IMG/VR virus record: IMGVR_UViG_3300042502_000959
Coordinates: 1-64,000 of that record
DNA length: 64,000 bases
Strand: one strand, 5' to 3'
From: a virus
Within the stretch, counting starts at the first letter, position 1. Each line of letters starts with the position of its first letter. A program made the position numbers and the translations under genes. This document shows, in pieces, positions 43,386-50,904 of the stretch. A model generated the notes under the pieces. It was not told the DNA's origin. It did not search any database and saw only the letters and a program-made list of their open reading frames with translations.

Positions 43386-43946
43386 ATGATCCTTACCAGA
43401 CCTTTTCCAAACACAGAAATCATTGTAATAAAAGAGTTTGCAAGTGAAGAGGAAAATTCTATTATCTATGAATATCTTTATTCTATGTATCTTGCACAAA
43501 AAGAAAAAGATGATTCTTTAAAAAGACTAGATCTTGTAGACAAAAGTTTTGAAACGATTAACAGGTTAGAAAAAAGATACACAGAATTTGCAAAAGAAAA
43601 CCTGTTTTTTGTTGTAGAGCCCAGCTTTACTACTTTAAAAAATTATGTATATTGGGAAGCTGGAAAAGAAATGGCTCCTCATTATGATAATTTTCATGTA
43701 GAACATGCATTTCCAGTAATGTATGGTTGCATATACTATATAAATGATAATTTTAATGGGGGAGAGCTCCACTACCCTGGCTTGGGGGTATCCTATAAGC
43801 CAGTAGCTAGGGACATGCTTATTCATCCAGGCACAAAAGAGTATAGCCACGGAGTAAGGGCGGTAGATGAGGGAGTAAGGATTACTGCTTCGTCTTTTAT
43901 TACCAAAAAAGACATGAGTGATGAAAGATTTACATTTGAGGGCTAG
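43386..43946 (+). CDS. 2OG-Fe(II) oxygenase, prolyl-4-hydroxylase-like
   Basis: This 186-residue protein has the iron-binding motif HYDN (His near 99, Asp near 101), a distal His in EYSHGV (near 155) and a 2OG-binding Arg in VRITASS. GGELHYP and the YYINDNFNGG stretch are typical of prolyl-4-hydroxylase-type folds in phages. Substrate unknown; protein or nucleic acid hydroxylation is possible. ATG 43386 is used because the leaderless promoter fixes it; the longer frame from 43320 would run through the tRNA gene. Confidence 0.82.
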   Translation: MILTRPFPNTEIIVIKEFASEEENSIIYEYLYSMYLAQKEKDDSLKRLDLVDKSFETINRLEKRYTEFAKENLFFVVEPSFTTLKNYVYWEAGKEMAPHYDNFHVEHAFPVMYGCIYYINDNFNGGELHYPGLGVSYKPVARDMLIHPGTKEYSHGVRAVDEGVRITASSFITKKDMSDERFTFEG

Positions 43947-43996
43947 ACCGCCCCAATACAAATGATGACAAGCCCTGCCAAAACTTTAAATCTTAA

Positions 43997-44032
43997 TGAT
44001 ATAATAAACCTATGTTCTAATTTGTTAGGACA
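43997..44032 (+). promoter_or_regulatory. Lysin promoter (TATAAT) with 5'-end hairpin
   Basis: TATAAT (44000-44005) is followed by TGTTCTAA (44013-44020), loop TTTG and TTAGGACA (44025-44032), an 8-bp stem (one T-G) at the very start of the message. AAGGAG follows at 44040-44045. Confidence 0.6.
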
Positions 44033-44049
44033 TATAATTAAGGAGATTT

Positions 44050-44709
44050 ATGGCAAAAACACAATACCCGATTGATGGGAAAAAAGGAAAGGCTTGGAAG
44101 ATTACAAGTCCTTTTGGATGGAGGGTGCATCCTATTGAAAAAATCAAGAAGCATCATAATGGCACGGACCTTTGGGGCAGCAATCCAAAGATCTATTGCG
44201 AAGCTTGGCACGACGGCACAGTCGTTTATGCTGGCCCATCAAAGCTAAAGAACGCTGACGGCTCTCTAGGGGGCGTAGGATACTATGTAGACCTACGCTG
44301 CAAGGTTAATGGTGTTTGGTACGTTGCTCGCTATGGACACATGGAAGAGGGTTCATTAAAGGTCAAGACTGGTCAAAAGGTTGAGGCTGGAACTATTCTT
44401 GGAATCATGGGAAACACTGGCGCATCTGCTGGTCGTCACCTCCACTTCGAGATTGTTGAAGGCAAGGTCCACCGCTGGGATCTAAACGGCAAGGGCTTTG
44501 TTAGTCCAATCGAGTTTGTTGAAGCTGTAATGGCTTATGAAAAACTAAGAGACTCTGCTCCAGCTGCAACTCCAGAGGACGGTATTGTTGATGAGACCCC
44601 ACCAAGCTTTGATGCATCTAGTCTAAAAGCAAAAAAGAAACCAACTGGAAAGCTAGTAAACCCAGTTCCAGGTTTTGGTGGCACAGCTAAGAAAAACCCA
44701 ACAAAATAA
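44050..44709 (+). CDS. M23 peptidase endolysin
   Basis: This 219-residue protein would cut peptidoglycan cross-bridges. It has the metal motifs HHNGTDL (His and Asp near 36-41) and RHLHFEI (near 129-135), and starts with SPFGWRVHP like other M23 lysins. There is no signal peptide, so a holin is needed. The C-terminal 60 residues are Lys/Pro-rich and end in short Ala-Lys-Lys runs, possibly for wall binding. It has its own promoter and terminator. Confidence 0.88.
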   Translation: MAKTQYPIDGKKGKAWKITSPFGWRVHPIEKIKKHHNGTDLWGSNPKIYCEAWHDGTVVYAGPSKLKNADGSLGGVGYYVDLRCKVNGVWYVARYGHMEEGSLKVKTGQKVEAGTILGIMGNTGASAGRHLHFEIVEGKVHRWDLNGKGFVSPIEFVEAVMAYEKLRDSAPAATPEDGIVDETPPSFDASSLKAKKKPTGKLVNPVPGFGGTAKKNPTK

Positions 44710-44725
44710 TTTATAGGAAAGTGTT

Positions 44726-44762
44726 CCTCACATAAATTTAATATTTGTGTGGGGGCATTTTT
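44726..44762 (+). terminator. Terminator after the first lysin
   Basis: CCTCACATAAAT pairs with ATTTGTGTGGGG around TTAAT, twelve pairs including G-T, followed by a T-rich end. Confidence 0.7.
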
Positions 44763-44803
44763 ATATTCATAAACAAACATATAAAGCATTTTTTATCTAT
44801 TAA

Positions 44804-44835
44804 TGTTATAATAAGATGTACGCTGAAAAGCGGTA
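44804..44835 (+). promoter_or_regulatory. Promoter (TGT-TATAAT) with GNRA-type hairpin leader
   Basis: TATAAT at 44807-44812 precedes TACGCT-GAAA-AGCG-GTA (44819-44835), a small hairpin with a GAAA tetraloop at the message start. A second hairpin (TTCCA/TGGAA) lies before the AAGGAG site. Confidence 0.55.
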
Positions 44836-44880
44836 ACAATACACATTCCAAATAATTATGGAAAACTAAGGAGATTTAAT

Positions 44881-45558
44881 ATGACAACTTGGATAAGGCC
44901 AGTAGATGGCGGTTCAATTTCAGACGGCTTTGAAGGTCACAAGAACAGAGCAAAGCCAGCCCTCAACCCAGGAATAGACTATGCGGTTGGTACTGGTACA
45001 CCAGTAAAAGCAGTTGCCGATGGAACTGTGACTGGTATTGTTACAACATTCACTGGCTCTGGTGGCATGATGATATTCCTAAGCTTCCCTTCAGGTCACA
45101 CAGCAGACTACTTACATCTTTCACGTATTGATGTTACGCCAGGACAGGCAGTAAAGCAAGGTCAAGTACTTGGTCTCTCTGGTGGCTCAGGACTGGGCTC
45201 AATGACTGGCTACGGAGCACACCTTCACTTCTCTTTCCGTGTTGGCGGTAAACCAACAATGGGTGCTGGAAACATTGACTACGAGGCTTTCCGTGGAGCA
45301 CCTACAAGTGCTGCACCTGCTGCACCAGCAAAGGCACCAGCTGCACCTGCTAGTGGATCAAGACCTTATCCTGGCAAAGAGCTAAAGCAAGGAGCTCCAG
45401 AGGGGCCAGACGTTCTTCACTTACAAAACAAACTAGGCGTAAGCCCCACTGGCCCATTTGGTCCAAAAACTCACGCTGCTGTTGTTGCTTTCCAAAAGAA
45501 GCACAAGTTGCTGGCTGACGGTATCGTCGGTCCTCTAACTTGGTCCAAATTAAAATAA
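44881..45558 (+). CDS. M23-like peptidase with C-terminal PGBD domain
   Basis: This 225-residue protein has an M23-type domain (about 1-140) with AHLHFSF but NPGIDY where most family members have HxGxD, so the usual first zinc His is Asn29; His20 in FEGHKN could replace it. A Pro/Ala linker (about 142-165) leads to a peptidoglycan-binding domain (about 170-225, LHLQNKLG...FGPKTHAAVVAFQ). It may bind or cut peptidoglycan. It lies between two other hydrolases with its own promoter. Confidence 0.82.
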   Translation: MTTWIRPVDGGSISDGFEGHKNRAKPALNPGIDYAVGTGTPVKAVADGTVTGIVTTFTGSGGMMIFLSFPSGHTADYLHLSRIDVTPGQAVKQGQVLGLSGGSGLGSMTGYGAHLHFSFRVGGKPTMGAGNIDYEAFRGAPTSAAPAAPAKAPAAPASGSRPYPGKELKQGAPEGPDVLHLQNKLGVSPTGPFGPKTHAAVVAFQKKHKLLADGIVGPLTWSKLK

Positions 45559-45621
45559 CCGAGAACGGTACCTGTTGGCTTTAGTAAAATAAAGCAAACT
45601 CTAATAAAATAAGGAGAAAAA

Positions 45622-46368
45622 ATGACATGGTATCCAAAAGTATCAGGCATTAAAGACAACGGATTTGGAGGCAGTCGTAACGGACAGCCAATAAACGGTG
45701 TAGTGATTCACCACGTTGCAGGAACTAACGGATTGGGATATGTTGCGAATGCTAATACTCGCAACTCTCATCCAACTTATCACATTGCAAACAGCGGGGC
45801 TGTGACTGGAATTGTTAATCCAGATCGCAGACCATACTCAACAGGCGGAAGCCCTGACCCTAATGCTGTAACATTTGAGATTGATAACTCATCTGCTGGA
45901 GGGGATTGGCCAGTTTCAACTGCTGCATTAGAAGCACTTGTTGACGTAATTGTTTATCACGCCAGTCAGTCGCCTAGGGCTGGAAAAGGCTTTGCTAAGA
46001 ACGAACCATCAGTTAAACAATCAGAGTTCTTTATAGCTTGGCACTCACAATACAAGGCTACTGCTTGCCCTGGACCTTTCATAATGTCTCAGCTTGACTA
46101 CATAGTGGATCAGTGCAACAAAAAAGCTTCTGGTGTTGCACCTGCTTCTACTCCAGCTCCAGCAGCAATTCCAACAAAACCAAGACTAACTAATTCTTTA
46201 AGAAGAGGGTCGACTGGTGCAAACGTCAGATACCTTCAGACAATTCTTGGAATTAAGTCCGACGGTCAGTTTGGCCCCATTACTGATAGATCGGTTAGGG
46301 CATTCCAGGCAGCACAGGGAATCAAAGTTGACGGAATTGTTGGTCCAATTACTTGGTCAAGGTTGTAA
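45622..46368 (+). CDS. N-acetylmuramoyl-L-alanine amidase with PGBD domain
   Basis: This 248-residue protein has an Amidase_2-type domain (1-165): VVIHH near 27-31 (zinc His), HPTYHIANSG, and AWHSQYKATACPGP near 139-152 with the second His and Cys zinc ligands. A Pro/Ala linker and a peptidoglycan-binding domain (about 190-248) follow. It is the third wall hydrolase in the cluster and cuts the bond between muramic acid and the peptide. It has an AAGGAG site. Confidence 0.9.
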   Translation: MTWYPKVSGIKDNGFGGSRNGQPINGVVIHHVAGTNGLGYVANANTRNSHPTYHIANSGAVTGIVNPDRRPYSTGGSPDPNAVTFEIDNSSAGGDWPVSTAALEALVDVIVYHASQSPRAGKGFAKNEPSVKQSEFFIAWHSQYKATACPGPFIMSQLDYIVDQCNKKASGVAPASTPAPAAIPTKPRLTNSLRRGSTGANVRYLQTILGIKSDGQFGPITDRSVRAFQAAQGIKVDGIVGPITWSRL

Positions 46369-46404
46369 ACTTTATAACTTTGTGCTAAAATGTAATAGAT
46401 AAAT

Positions 46405-46590
46405 ATGCCTATATACGAGTATGAGTGTTCAGATTGCAAGCAACGCTATACGTTTGATCGGGGAATCAATGATAAAGATCCTGGATATGAATGTAAGGCT
46501 TGCAGCCTGAGCCTCACTCGTGTATACTCGTTAGGTGCCGTTACATTTAATGGCAGTGGATTCTATAGAACGGATAGTCGGGCTAAGTAA
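46405..46590 (+). CDS. FmdB-like zinc ribbon protein
   Basis: This 61-residue protein starts MPIYEYECSDC and has a second CKAC pair, giving four Cys for zinc; the end, FNGSGFYRTD, is characteristic of the FmdB family. Such proteins are small regulators of unknown target. There is no ribosome site; TGC-TAAAAT at 46386-46391 would give a leader of only about 7 bases. Confidence 0.75.
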   Translation: MPIYEYECSDCKQRYTFDRGINDKDPGYECKACSLSLTRVYSLGAVTFNGSGFYRTDSRAK

Positions 46591-46591
46591 A

Positions 46592-47404
46592 ATGAAGACC
46601 CCAGAAATTATTAATTTTATAAGCATCCAGGACATCTCTGACAACATCTCTTTATATAAGGATATTCTTATTCGGGATGGTGTTTTGGTTTTTAGGGATG
46701 CAAATCTTTCCCACGAAGATCACGGAATAGTTAGCAATAATATAAATAACCATTTTGGTATATATGACGAGGGAGATTTTGATGGATATCTAGAAAATCA
46801 TTCTAAAACCAGTAAAAATAGTTATAAAAAATTCGGTCCAGATGACATAATGTTGCCTTGGCATATAGAGAATCCAACCTACAGTAACCCAATTGTTCTT
46901 GGAGCATGGAACATGCATAAATTTAAAACAAACGAAGAAAATGGCAAAACATATTTTGTAAATAGTAAATTACTATATAAAGAAATGCCAGACAGATTTA
47001 AAGACTTTATTGGTAAGTGTGTAATATACGATGACGTAGCCAGTCGAGGAGAAAAACAAACACATAAAGTGATTCACAGCCACTGGCTAACTAGCGAGCC
47101 AGTAATCAGAACAAGTTTTGTTTATTCAGAAAACAATCAAATCCTTTATTCTGTAGATGGAGAGGTCCCTTCTGTAAATGACCTCATCATCTATGACGAG
47201 GCCATGACTTGGATACGTAATCAGCTTTATGATAATCTAGACATAAGAATTGTTCATAAGTGGAAGCAGGGAGATCTAGTTATTCCAGATATGTTTGTCA
47301 TGTATCATGCCGTTACTGGAGGATTTACCCCAGACGAAAGAGAGTTTGTTGGCATTTGGAGTCGTAGAGACAAAAAAAATGTGGAGGTACAGAGTGATAG
47401 GTGA
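46592..47404 (+). CDS. TauD-like 2OG-Fe(II) dioxygenase
   Basis: This 270-residue protein has WHIENP near 89-94 (His and an acidic ligand, HxE instead of the usual HxD), a distal His in MYHAVTGG near 237-240 and Arg in REFVGIWSRR. An N-terminal segment (VFRDANLSHEDH) fits the TauD/TfdA fold. The substrate is unknown. ATG 46592 starts two bases after the zinc ribbon gene. Confidence 0.72.
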   Translation: MKTPEIINFISIQDISDNISLYKDILIRDGVLVFRDANLSHEDHGIVSNNINNHFGIYDEGDFDGYLENHSKTSKNSYKKFGPDDIMLPWHIENPTYSNPIVLGAWNMHKFKTNEENGKTYFVNSKLLYKEMPDRFKDFIGKCVIYDDVASRGEKQTHKVIHSHWLTSEPVIRTSFVYSENNQILYSVDGEVPSVNDLIIYDEAMTWIRNQLYDNLDIRIVHKWKQGDLVIPDMFVMYHAVTGGFTPDEREFVGIWSRRDKKNVEVQSDR

Positions 47405-47639
47405 AACCAAAGAGGCAAAAAAAGAATATCAACTTAATGCATCAGACCGTTGCGACTCTTGTGGAGCACAAGCCTATATCTGGGCTAATGGTTTAAACGG
47501 AGACTTAATGTTTTGTGCACATCACTATGAAGGAATTATGGCAAATGCTGTGGGGTATGACGGGATGATGAAATTTGCAATAGAAGTTGTTGACGAGCGT
47601 GAAAAACTTATTGAAAATAGATTGAAAGTAGATGAGTAG
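47394..47639 (+). CDS. DUF7455-like actinobacterial zinc protein
   Basis: This 81-residue protein contains SDRCDSCGAQAYIWANGLNG and FCAHHYEG, a Cys/His site like that of a small actinobacterial family (DUF7455). The GTG at 47394 has a TGGAGGT site 7 bases upstream, better than ATG 47379 or the long frame from 47295, and slightly overlaps the dioxygenase. It is a host marker more than a known function. Confidence 0.65.
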   Translation: MIGETKEAKKEYQLNASDRCDSCGAQAYIWANGLNGDLMFCAHHYEGIMANAVGYDGMMKFAIEVVDEREKLIENRLKVDE

Positions 47640-47641
47640 CC

Positions 47642-48070
47642 ATGGACTATCTTTTGGGATTTTTAGTGGCAATTGGAATGCTTCTATTTTTTAGGTTTGT
47701 GGCTCCCAAAGTAATATCTAAAGACTTTGGCAACAAGGTACGTTATAGCCAAAGCCATATACACGAAATGATAAAATATAACATTCCAGAATCAATGTTT
47801 TATCCTATAAAAAGACCTAGCCAATCCTCCCGCCATGAAAAAAGCATTAATCTTAGGGTTCTTTTTATAGAAAAAGAAGCTTATTGGATTAAAGAGAATG
47901 CCCTTTTTATTGCGGAACAAGAAGACGGCATCGTACAAGAGGGCACAGCTAGGAGAGTTGACACAATGGGTATGAATAGGGTACAATTAGAGAAGTTAAT
48001 CTACATCGTAGATACTCTAAACGAAGGAACCGACAATGATCGTGGCTATACAGGGAACAAAGGCTTTTGA
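47642..48070 (+). CDS. Single-pass membrane protein
   Basis: This 142-residue protein has an N-terminal membrane segment (about 3-23) and a basic/acidic cytoplasmic domain (about 25-142). Its start lies two bases after the preceding stop. No domain recognised. Confidence 0.5.
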   Translation: MDYLLGFLVAIGMLLFFRFVAPKVISKDFGNKVRYSQSHIHEMIKYNIPESMFYPIKRPSQSSRHEKSINLRVLFIEKEAYWIKENALFIAEQEDGIVQEGTARRVDTMGMNRVQLEKLIYIVDTLNEGTDNDRGYTGNKGF

Positions 48071-48386
48071 CCTATACCCTGTATTTTTGCGAGCCATGGG
48101 TGTAGCCCTTTCAAATCTACCAGATGAAGATAAAGAGTTTTACATTTATTCTGCAGGGCCTTCACAAATAAATTCTATGTGTTCAGAATTTTCTAATATT
48201 TCTGAAAGAGGTCTCAGGGCACGTGGAATTAAGATAAAGATGATAAAGGTACCGCCAAGTTGGATAAAAGAAAACATACATAGCGTTAATTATTTTGCGT
48301 TCTTTAGTAAGCCTAAAGAGCCCGTATCAACAATAGTGTCATATGCAGAAAGCAAAGATGCTAAAGTTGGAATTTACCGCTATTAA
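48036..48386 (+). CDS. Conserved-looking alpha/beta protein, possible SLOG-type fold
   Basis: This 116-residue protein begins with a strand and Gly loop (MIVAIQGTKAF) followed by alternating helices and strands (FYIYSAGPSQINS, IKMIKVPPSW, VGIYRY). The layout recalls nucleotide-binding Rossmann-like folds of the SLOG/YspA type. A GAAGGA site precedes the ATG. The gene overlaps the previous one by 35 bases. The fold is only a suggestion. Confidence 0.5.
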   Translation: MIVAIQGTKAFDLYPVFLRAMGVALSNLPDEDKEFYIYSAGPSQINSMCSEFSNISERGLRARGIKIKMIKVPPSWIKENIHSVNYFAFFSKPKEPVSTIVSYAESKDAKVGIYRY

Positions 48387-48405
48387 ACAAAAGAGAGAAA
48401 AGATC

Positions 48406-48627
48406 ATGGTCATCAAAACAATTGAAGAAATGGAAAAGTTTGTTTCATCAAACAAAAATTTTTCTTGGGACGGTTGGACTGTTTTAAAAACATATAAGTC
48501 TGATAAGGCTAGAACATCTTCTAGTGGCGTCTGCATTAGCGGAGACTGGTTTATCCAGGAAAGGTTCGCTCCTGGTATTGATGGCTGGGTTATTCCAGAA
48601 AGTATAGTTCCCAATGGGAAGGCATGA
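48406..48627 (+). CDS. Hypothetical small protein
   Basis: This 73-residue protein has an N-terminal helix and Trp-rich strands (FSWDGWTVLKTY, GDWFIQERF). ATG 48406 is preferred over 48343 because it avoids the overlap with the preceding gene. It overlaps the WhiB gene by 14 bases, so it may be its coupled partner. Confidence 0.5.
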   Translation: MVIKTIEEMEKFVSSNKNFSWDGWTVLKTYKSDKARTSSSGVCISGDWFIQERFAPGIDGWVIPESIVPNGKA

Positions 48628-48901
48628 GTGGAAAGATGAAGGCTCGTGCAAGGGCTACGACACAAATCTATTCTTTGATAAATATGAAGAAGATATTGCC
48701 CTTCGTCCTGCGATTGACAAACTTTGTGCTGGTTGTCCAGTATCAAGGCAGTGCTTTGCTGTCGGAGTTTCTCAAAAAGAATGGGGAGTCTGGGGAGGAA
48801 TATTTCTTGAAAATGGAAAAATATCTAGAGAATTTGCCAAGCATAGAAGCAAAGAACAATGGGCCGAAACTTGGAAGAGCTTAACGATGGAGGATAACTA
48901 A
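48614..48901 (+). CDS. whiB: WhiB-family Fe-S transcription factor
   Basis: This 95-residue protein has four Cys at 12, 38, 41 and 47, with the family spacing CxxCxxxxxC, and the GVWGG turn at 58-62, then a basic tail with a SREFAKHRSKEQW helix. WhiB proteins bind a 4Fe-4S cluster and the main sigma factor in actinobacteria; phage versions can redirect host transcription. The family is confined to actinobacteria and their phages, which identifies the host phylum. Confidence 0.93.
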   Translation: MGRHEWKDEGSCKGYDTNLFFDKYEEDIALRPAIDKLCAGCPVSRQCFAVGVSQKEWGVWGGIFLENGKISREFAKHRSKEQWAETWKSLTMEDN

Positions 48902-49125
48902 TGGAGCTGTGGTCATGGATACTTGCTGCTATTGGTGTATCTGGAATTTATTTTGTTGGCAGAAAAACTATTTGGGGCTGGCTTGTCCTATTATTTAATG
49001 AGGCTATTTGGATTGCCTATGCATTGGTTACCGAACAGTATGGCTTTATTGTTTCTGCCGTCGCTTATGCAGCGGTATACATCAGATCTTATCTACACTG
49101 GAAAGAGGATTCACATGTACACTGA
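48901..49125 (+). CDS. Small three-segment membrane protein
   Basis: This 74-residue protein has three hydrophobic stretches (about 3-20, 23-43, 46-64) with Gly/Trp/Tyr patterns (GRKTIWGW, NEAIWIAYAL) like those of small phage membrane proteins loosely related to PnuC. It starts at the WhiB stop. Function unknown. Confidence 0.6.
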   Translation: MELWSWILAAIGVSGIYFVGRKTIWGWLVLLFNEAIWIAYALVTEQYGFIVSAVAYAAVYIRSYLHWKEDSHVH

Positions 49126-49354
49126 TGCGATGAAAAGGGCATTTCATTCTTTGGCTCACTATGCACCAAAAGGATTTTACCTACAAGTAATTGATAATGA
49201 ACACTTCATTAGCGTTAAAGCACAAGAAAAAATGTTTATGCTTTTAACTGGAGAAGGAAAGAAGCAAGCTGTAGAGTATATGATCAGAGTTAAAAAGGCA
49301 CTAGAAGACAACGGTGCAATCGTTTTACTTGTTAGAGAGGGTGGAGAAGAATGA
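49115..49354 (+). CDS. Hypothetical helical protein
   Basis: This 79-residue protein starts at ATG 49115 with an AGAGG site 7 bases upstream; a longer frame from 48923 is only a shadow of the membrane gene. It has two helices and central strands (FYLQVIDNEHFISV). It overlaps both neighbours. Function unknown. Confidence 0.5.
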   Translation: MYTDAMKRAFHSLAHYAPKGFYLQVIDNEHFISVKAQEKMFMLLTGEGKKQAVEYMIRVKKALEDNGAIVLLVREGGEE

Positions 49355-49782
49355 TTCTAGATTTTATTGCTTTTCTATTTTTAGTGGTAGTAATCGTTGC
49401 TTTAATTATTATTGCAATAAATCTAAAAATAAAGAATAGAAGGCTGGCTGTTGAACTTCTTCAGTCAACCATAGATCACAACATAGCATTAACAATGTTT
49501 GCAGAAGAACTTAAAGAAAAACAAAATGTTTCAGTGGAAAAAACTGATGGGTTCTTAAAGTTTATTTCTGAGTCAAGGGATCTTGCCTTTCAATATATAG
49601 AAAAGGTACAGGAGTCTGTTGCTAAATTTAAGACTAAGATGGACCCAGAAATAAAATATATGCTTTCCTATGGAGCAGCCGCTGGAGATAATCTTTACCT
49701 AAAATCATTTAGGAAAATTGAAAAAGCGTATGCAGAGCTACTTCATGAAGCTCTGCCACCAGAAGAAAATAAAAAGAATTAA
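49351..49782 (+). CDS. Membrane-anchored coiled-coil protein
   Basis: This 143-residue protein has an N-terminal membrane segment (about 4-25) followed by helical, charged sequence (about 30-140). Its start overlaps the previous stop (ATGA). The build resembles i-spanin-like proteins, but no lipoprotein partner was found. Confidence 0.5.
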   Translation: MILDFIAFLFLVVVIVALIIIAINLKIKNRRLAVELLQSTIDHNIALTMFAEELKEKQNVSVEKTDGFLKFISESRDLAFQYIEKVQESVAKFKTKMDPEIKYMLSYGAAAGDNLYLKSFRKIEKAYAELLHEALPPEENKKN

Positions 49783-49826
49783 GGTTTCTATACAAAAGTA
49801 TGGGAAAAGTAAAAACAAGGAGAAAA

Positions 49827-50126
49827 ATGAATACAAAAGAAATCAAGGCAATCGCAGACTCGTATCTACGTAACCTGCTAGGTGTAGCCCTAGCACTGAT
49901 TACCACAACAATGGCAAACTCTGGATTGGCTTCGCCTCTAGACTTTGGCACTGGAGAATGGCTAACTGTAGCCAATGGTTTGTGGGCAGCAGCTGTACCA
50001 ACAATTCTACGCTATGTAAACAAGCAAGATCCAGCTTTTGGACTAATTGCTGAAGTAGCTACCAAAGAGGTCTCAAAGAAGCTCTCAGAGGCTGCTAAGA
50101 AGAAGACAGCAACAAAGAAGAAGTAA
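49827..50126 (+). CDS. Putative holin-like protein with Lys-rich tail
   Basis: This 99-residue protein starts at ATG 49827, 6 bases after an AAGGAG site; the frame from 49800 lacks one. It has one or two hydrophobic stretches (about 14-35 and 45-62) and a strongly basic tail (KKKTATKKK). Size and tail resemble actinophage holins. A terminator follows. Confidence 0.55.
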   Translation: MNTKEIKAIADSYLRNLLGVALALITTTMANSGLASPLDFGTGEWLTVANGLWAAAVPTILRYVNKQDPAFGLIAEVATKEVSKKLSEAAKKKTATKKK

Positions 50127-50141
50127 TTAAACAAAACAAGG

Positions 50142-50172
50142 AACAGGTCATCTTTTTGGTGGCCTGTTTTTT
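50142..50172 (+). terminator. Terminator after the holin-like gene
   Basis: AACAGGTCATC pairs with GGTGGCCTGTT (eleven pairs with G-T) around TTTTT, followed by TTTT. It ends the rightward lysis region. Confidence 0.78.
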
Positions 50173-50193
50173 GTATGATAGAATTGGTTAAGT

Positions 50194-50904
50194 ATGTCTA
50201 ATTTAAAGGTTGCAATAGTAATGCTGACTTGGCAAAGACTAGAAAGGTTGCCAGAGTCTTTAGAAATGCTGTCTAAGCAAACTAACAATAATTTTTCTTT
50301 ATATATCTCTAATTCAAACCTTGAGGAGATTTCCAGGGTAGAGGAGTTGGTAACTCCATTTAAACAAAACCTAAGTATTAATCTTACACATGATAGCAAT
50401 GAGCTATATTCCTTTAGACGGCTCTTCATAGGGAAAGATCTAGCAGAAAAAGGCTTTGAGGTAATCTTGTTTTTAGATGATGACGTAATAATCCCAGAAA
50501 ACTATGTGGATCAATTGCTAAACCATTTTGAACCAAACTCCTACAAATCAGCTTACGCTTGGAAATTTTTAGAGAATGGTAAAAACTATTACAGAAATCG
50601 TGTCAGAATAGATAATGCCAACTCGAAAGTTCATTATTGCGGTACAGCAGTATCTATAATAGATGCCAAAATATTTTTAGAAAATGGACTATTTGCTGTT
50701 GATTCAGAAGTACATAAAATAGAAGACCTCTGGATGTCTTACTATGCAGACCATGTTCTTGGATGGAAGCTAGAGTATATTCACATAAACAATCTGTCTA
50801 TTGGTGGCAATGATAGCGTTGCCCTGAGTAAATTAGTAAAAAGAGACAGAACCAATAAAGCTGTTCTTTTAAGAAAACTAGTTGGTACTGGCTGGAAGAT
50901 TTAA
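50194..50904 (+). CDS. GT-A glycosyltransferase (GT2-like)
   Basis: This 236-residue protein has an N-terminal nucleotide-binding strand (VAIVMLTWQR) and the metal motif FLDDDVIIP near 88-96, as in family 2 type glycosyltransferases. It has no signal peptide. It faces the minus-strand glycan cassette and overlaps its end by 27 bases. A TAGAAT box at 50179-50184 lies nine bases before the ATG, giving a 2-3 base leader. Confidence 0.8.
   Translation: MSNLKVAIVMLTWQRLERLPESLEMLSKQTNNNFSLYISNSNLEEISRVEELVTPFKQNLSINLTHDSNELYSFRRLFIGKDLAEKGFEVILFLDDDVIIPENYVDQLLNHFEPNSYKSAYAWKFLENGKNYYRNRVRIDNANSKVHYCGTAVSIIDAKIFLENGLFAVDSEVHKIEDLWMSYYADHVLGWKLEYIHINNLSIGGNDSVALSKLVKRDRTNKAVLLRKLVGTGWKI

Noticed and set aside
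48923-49114. Upstream extension of the 49115 gene
   Set aside because: It runs in a second frame through the small membrane protein; the internal ATG has the good ribosome site.
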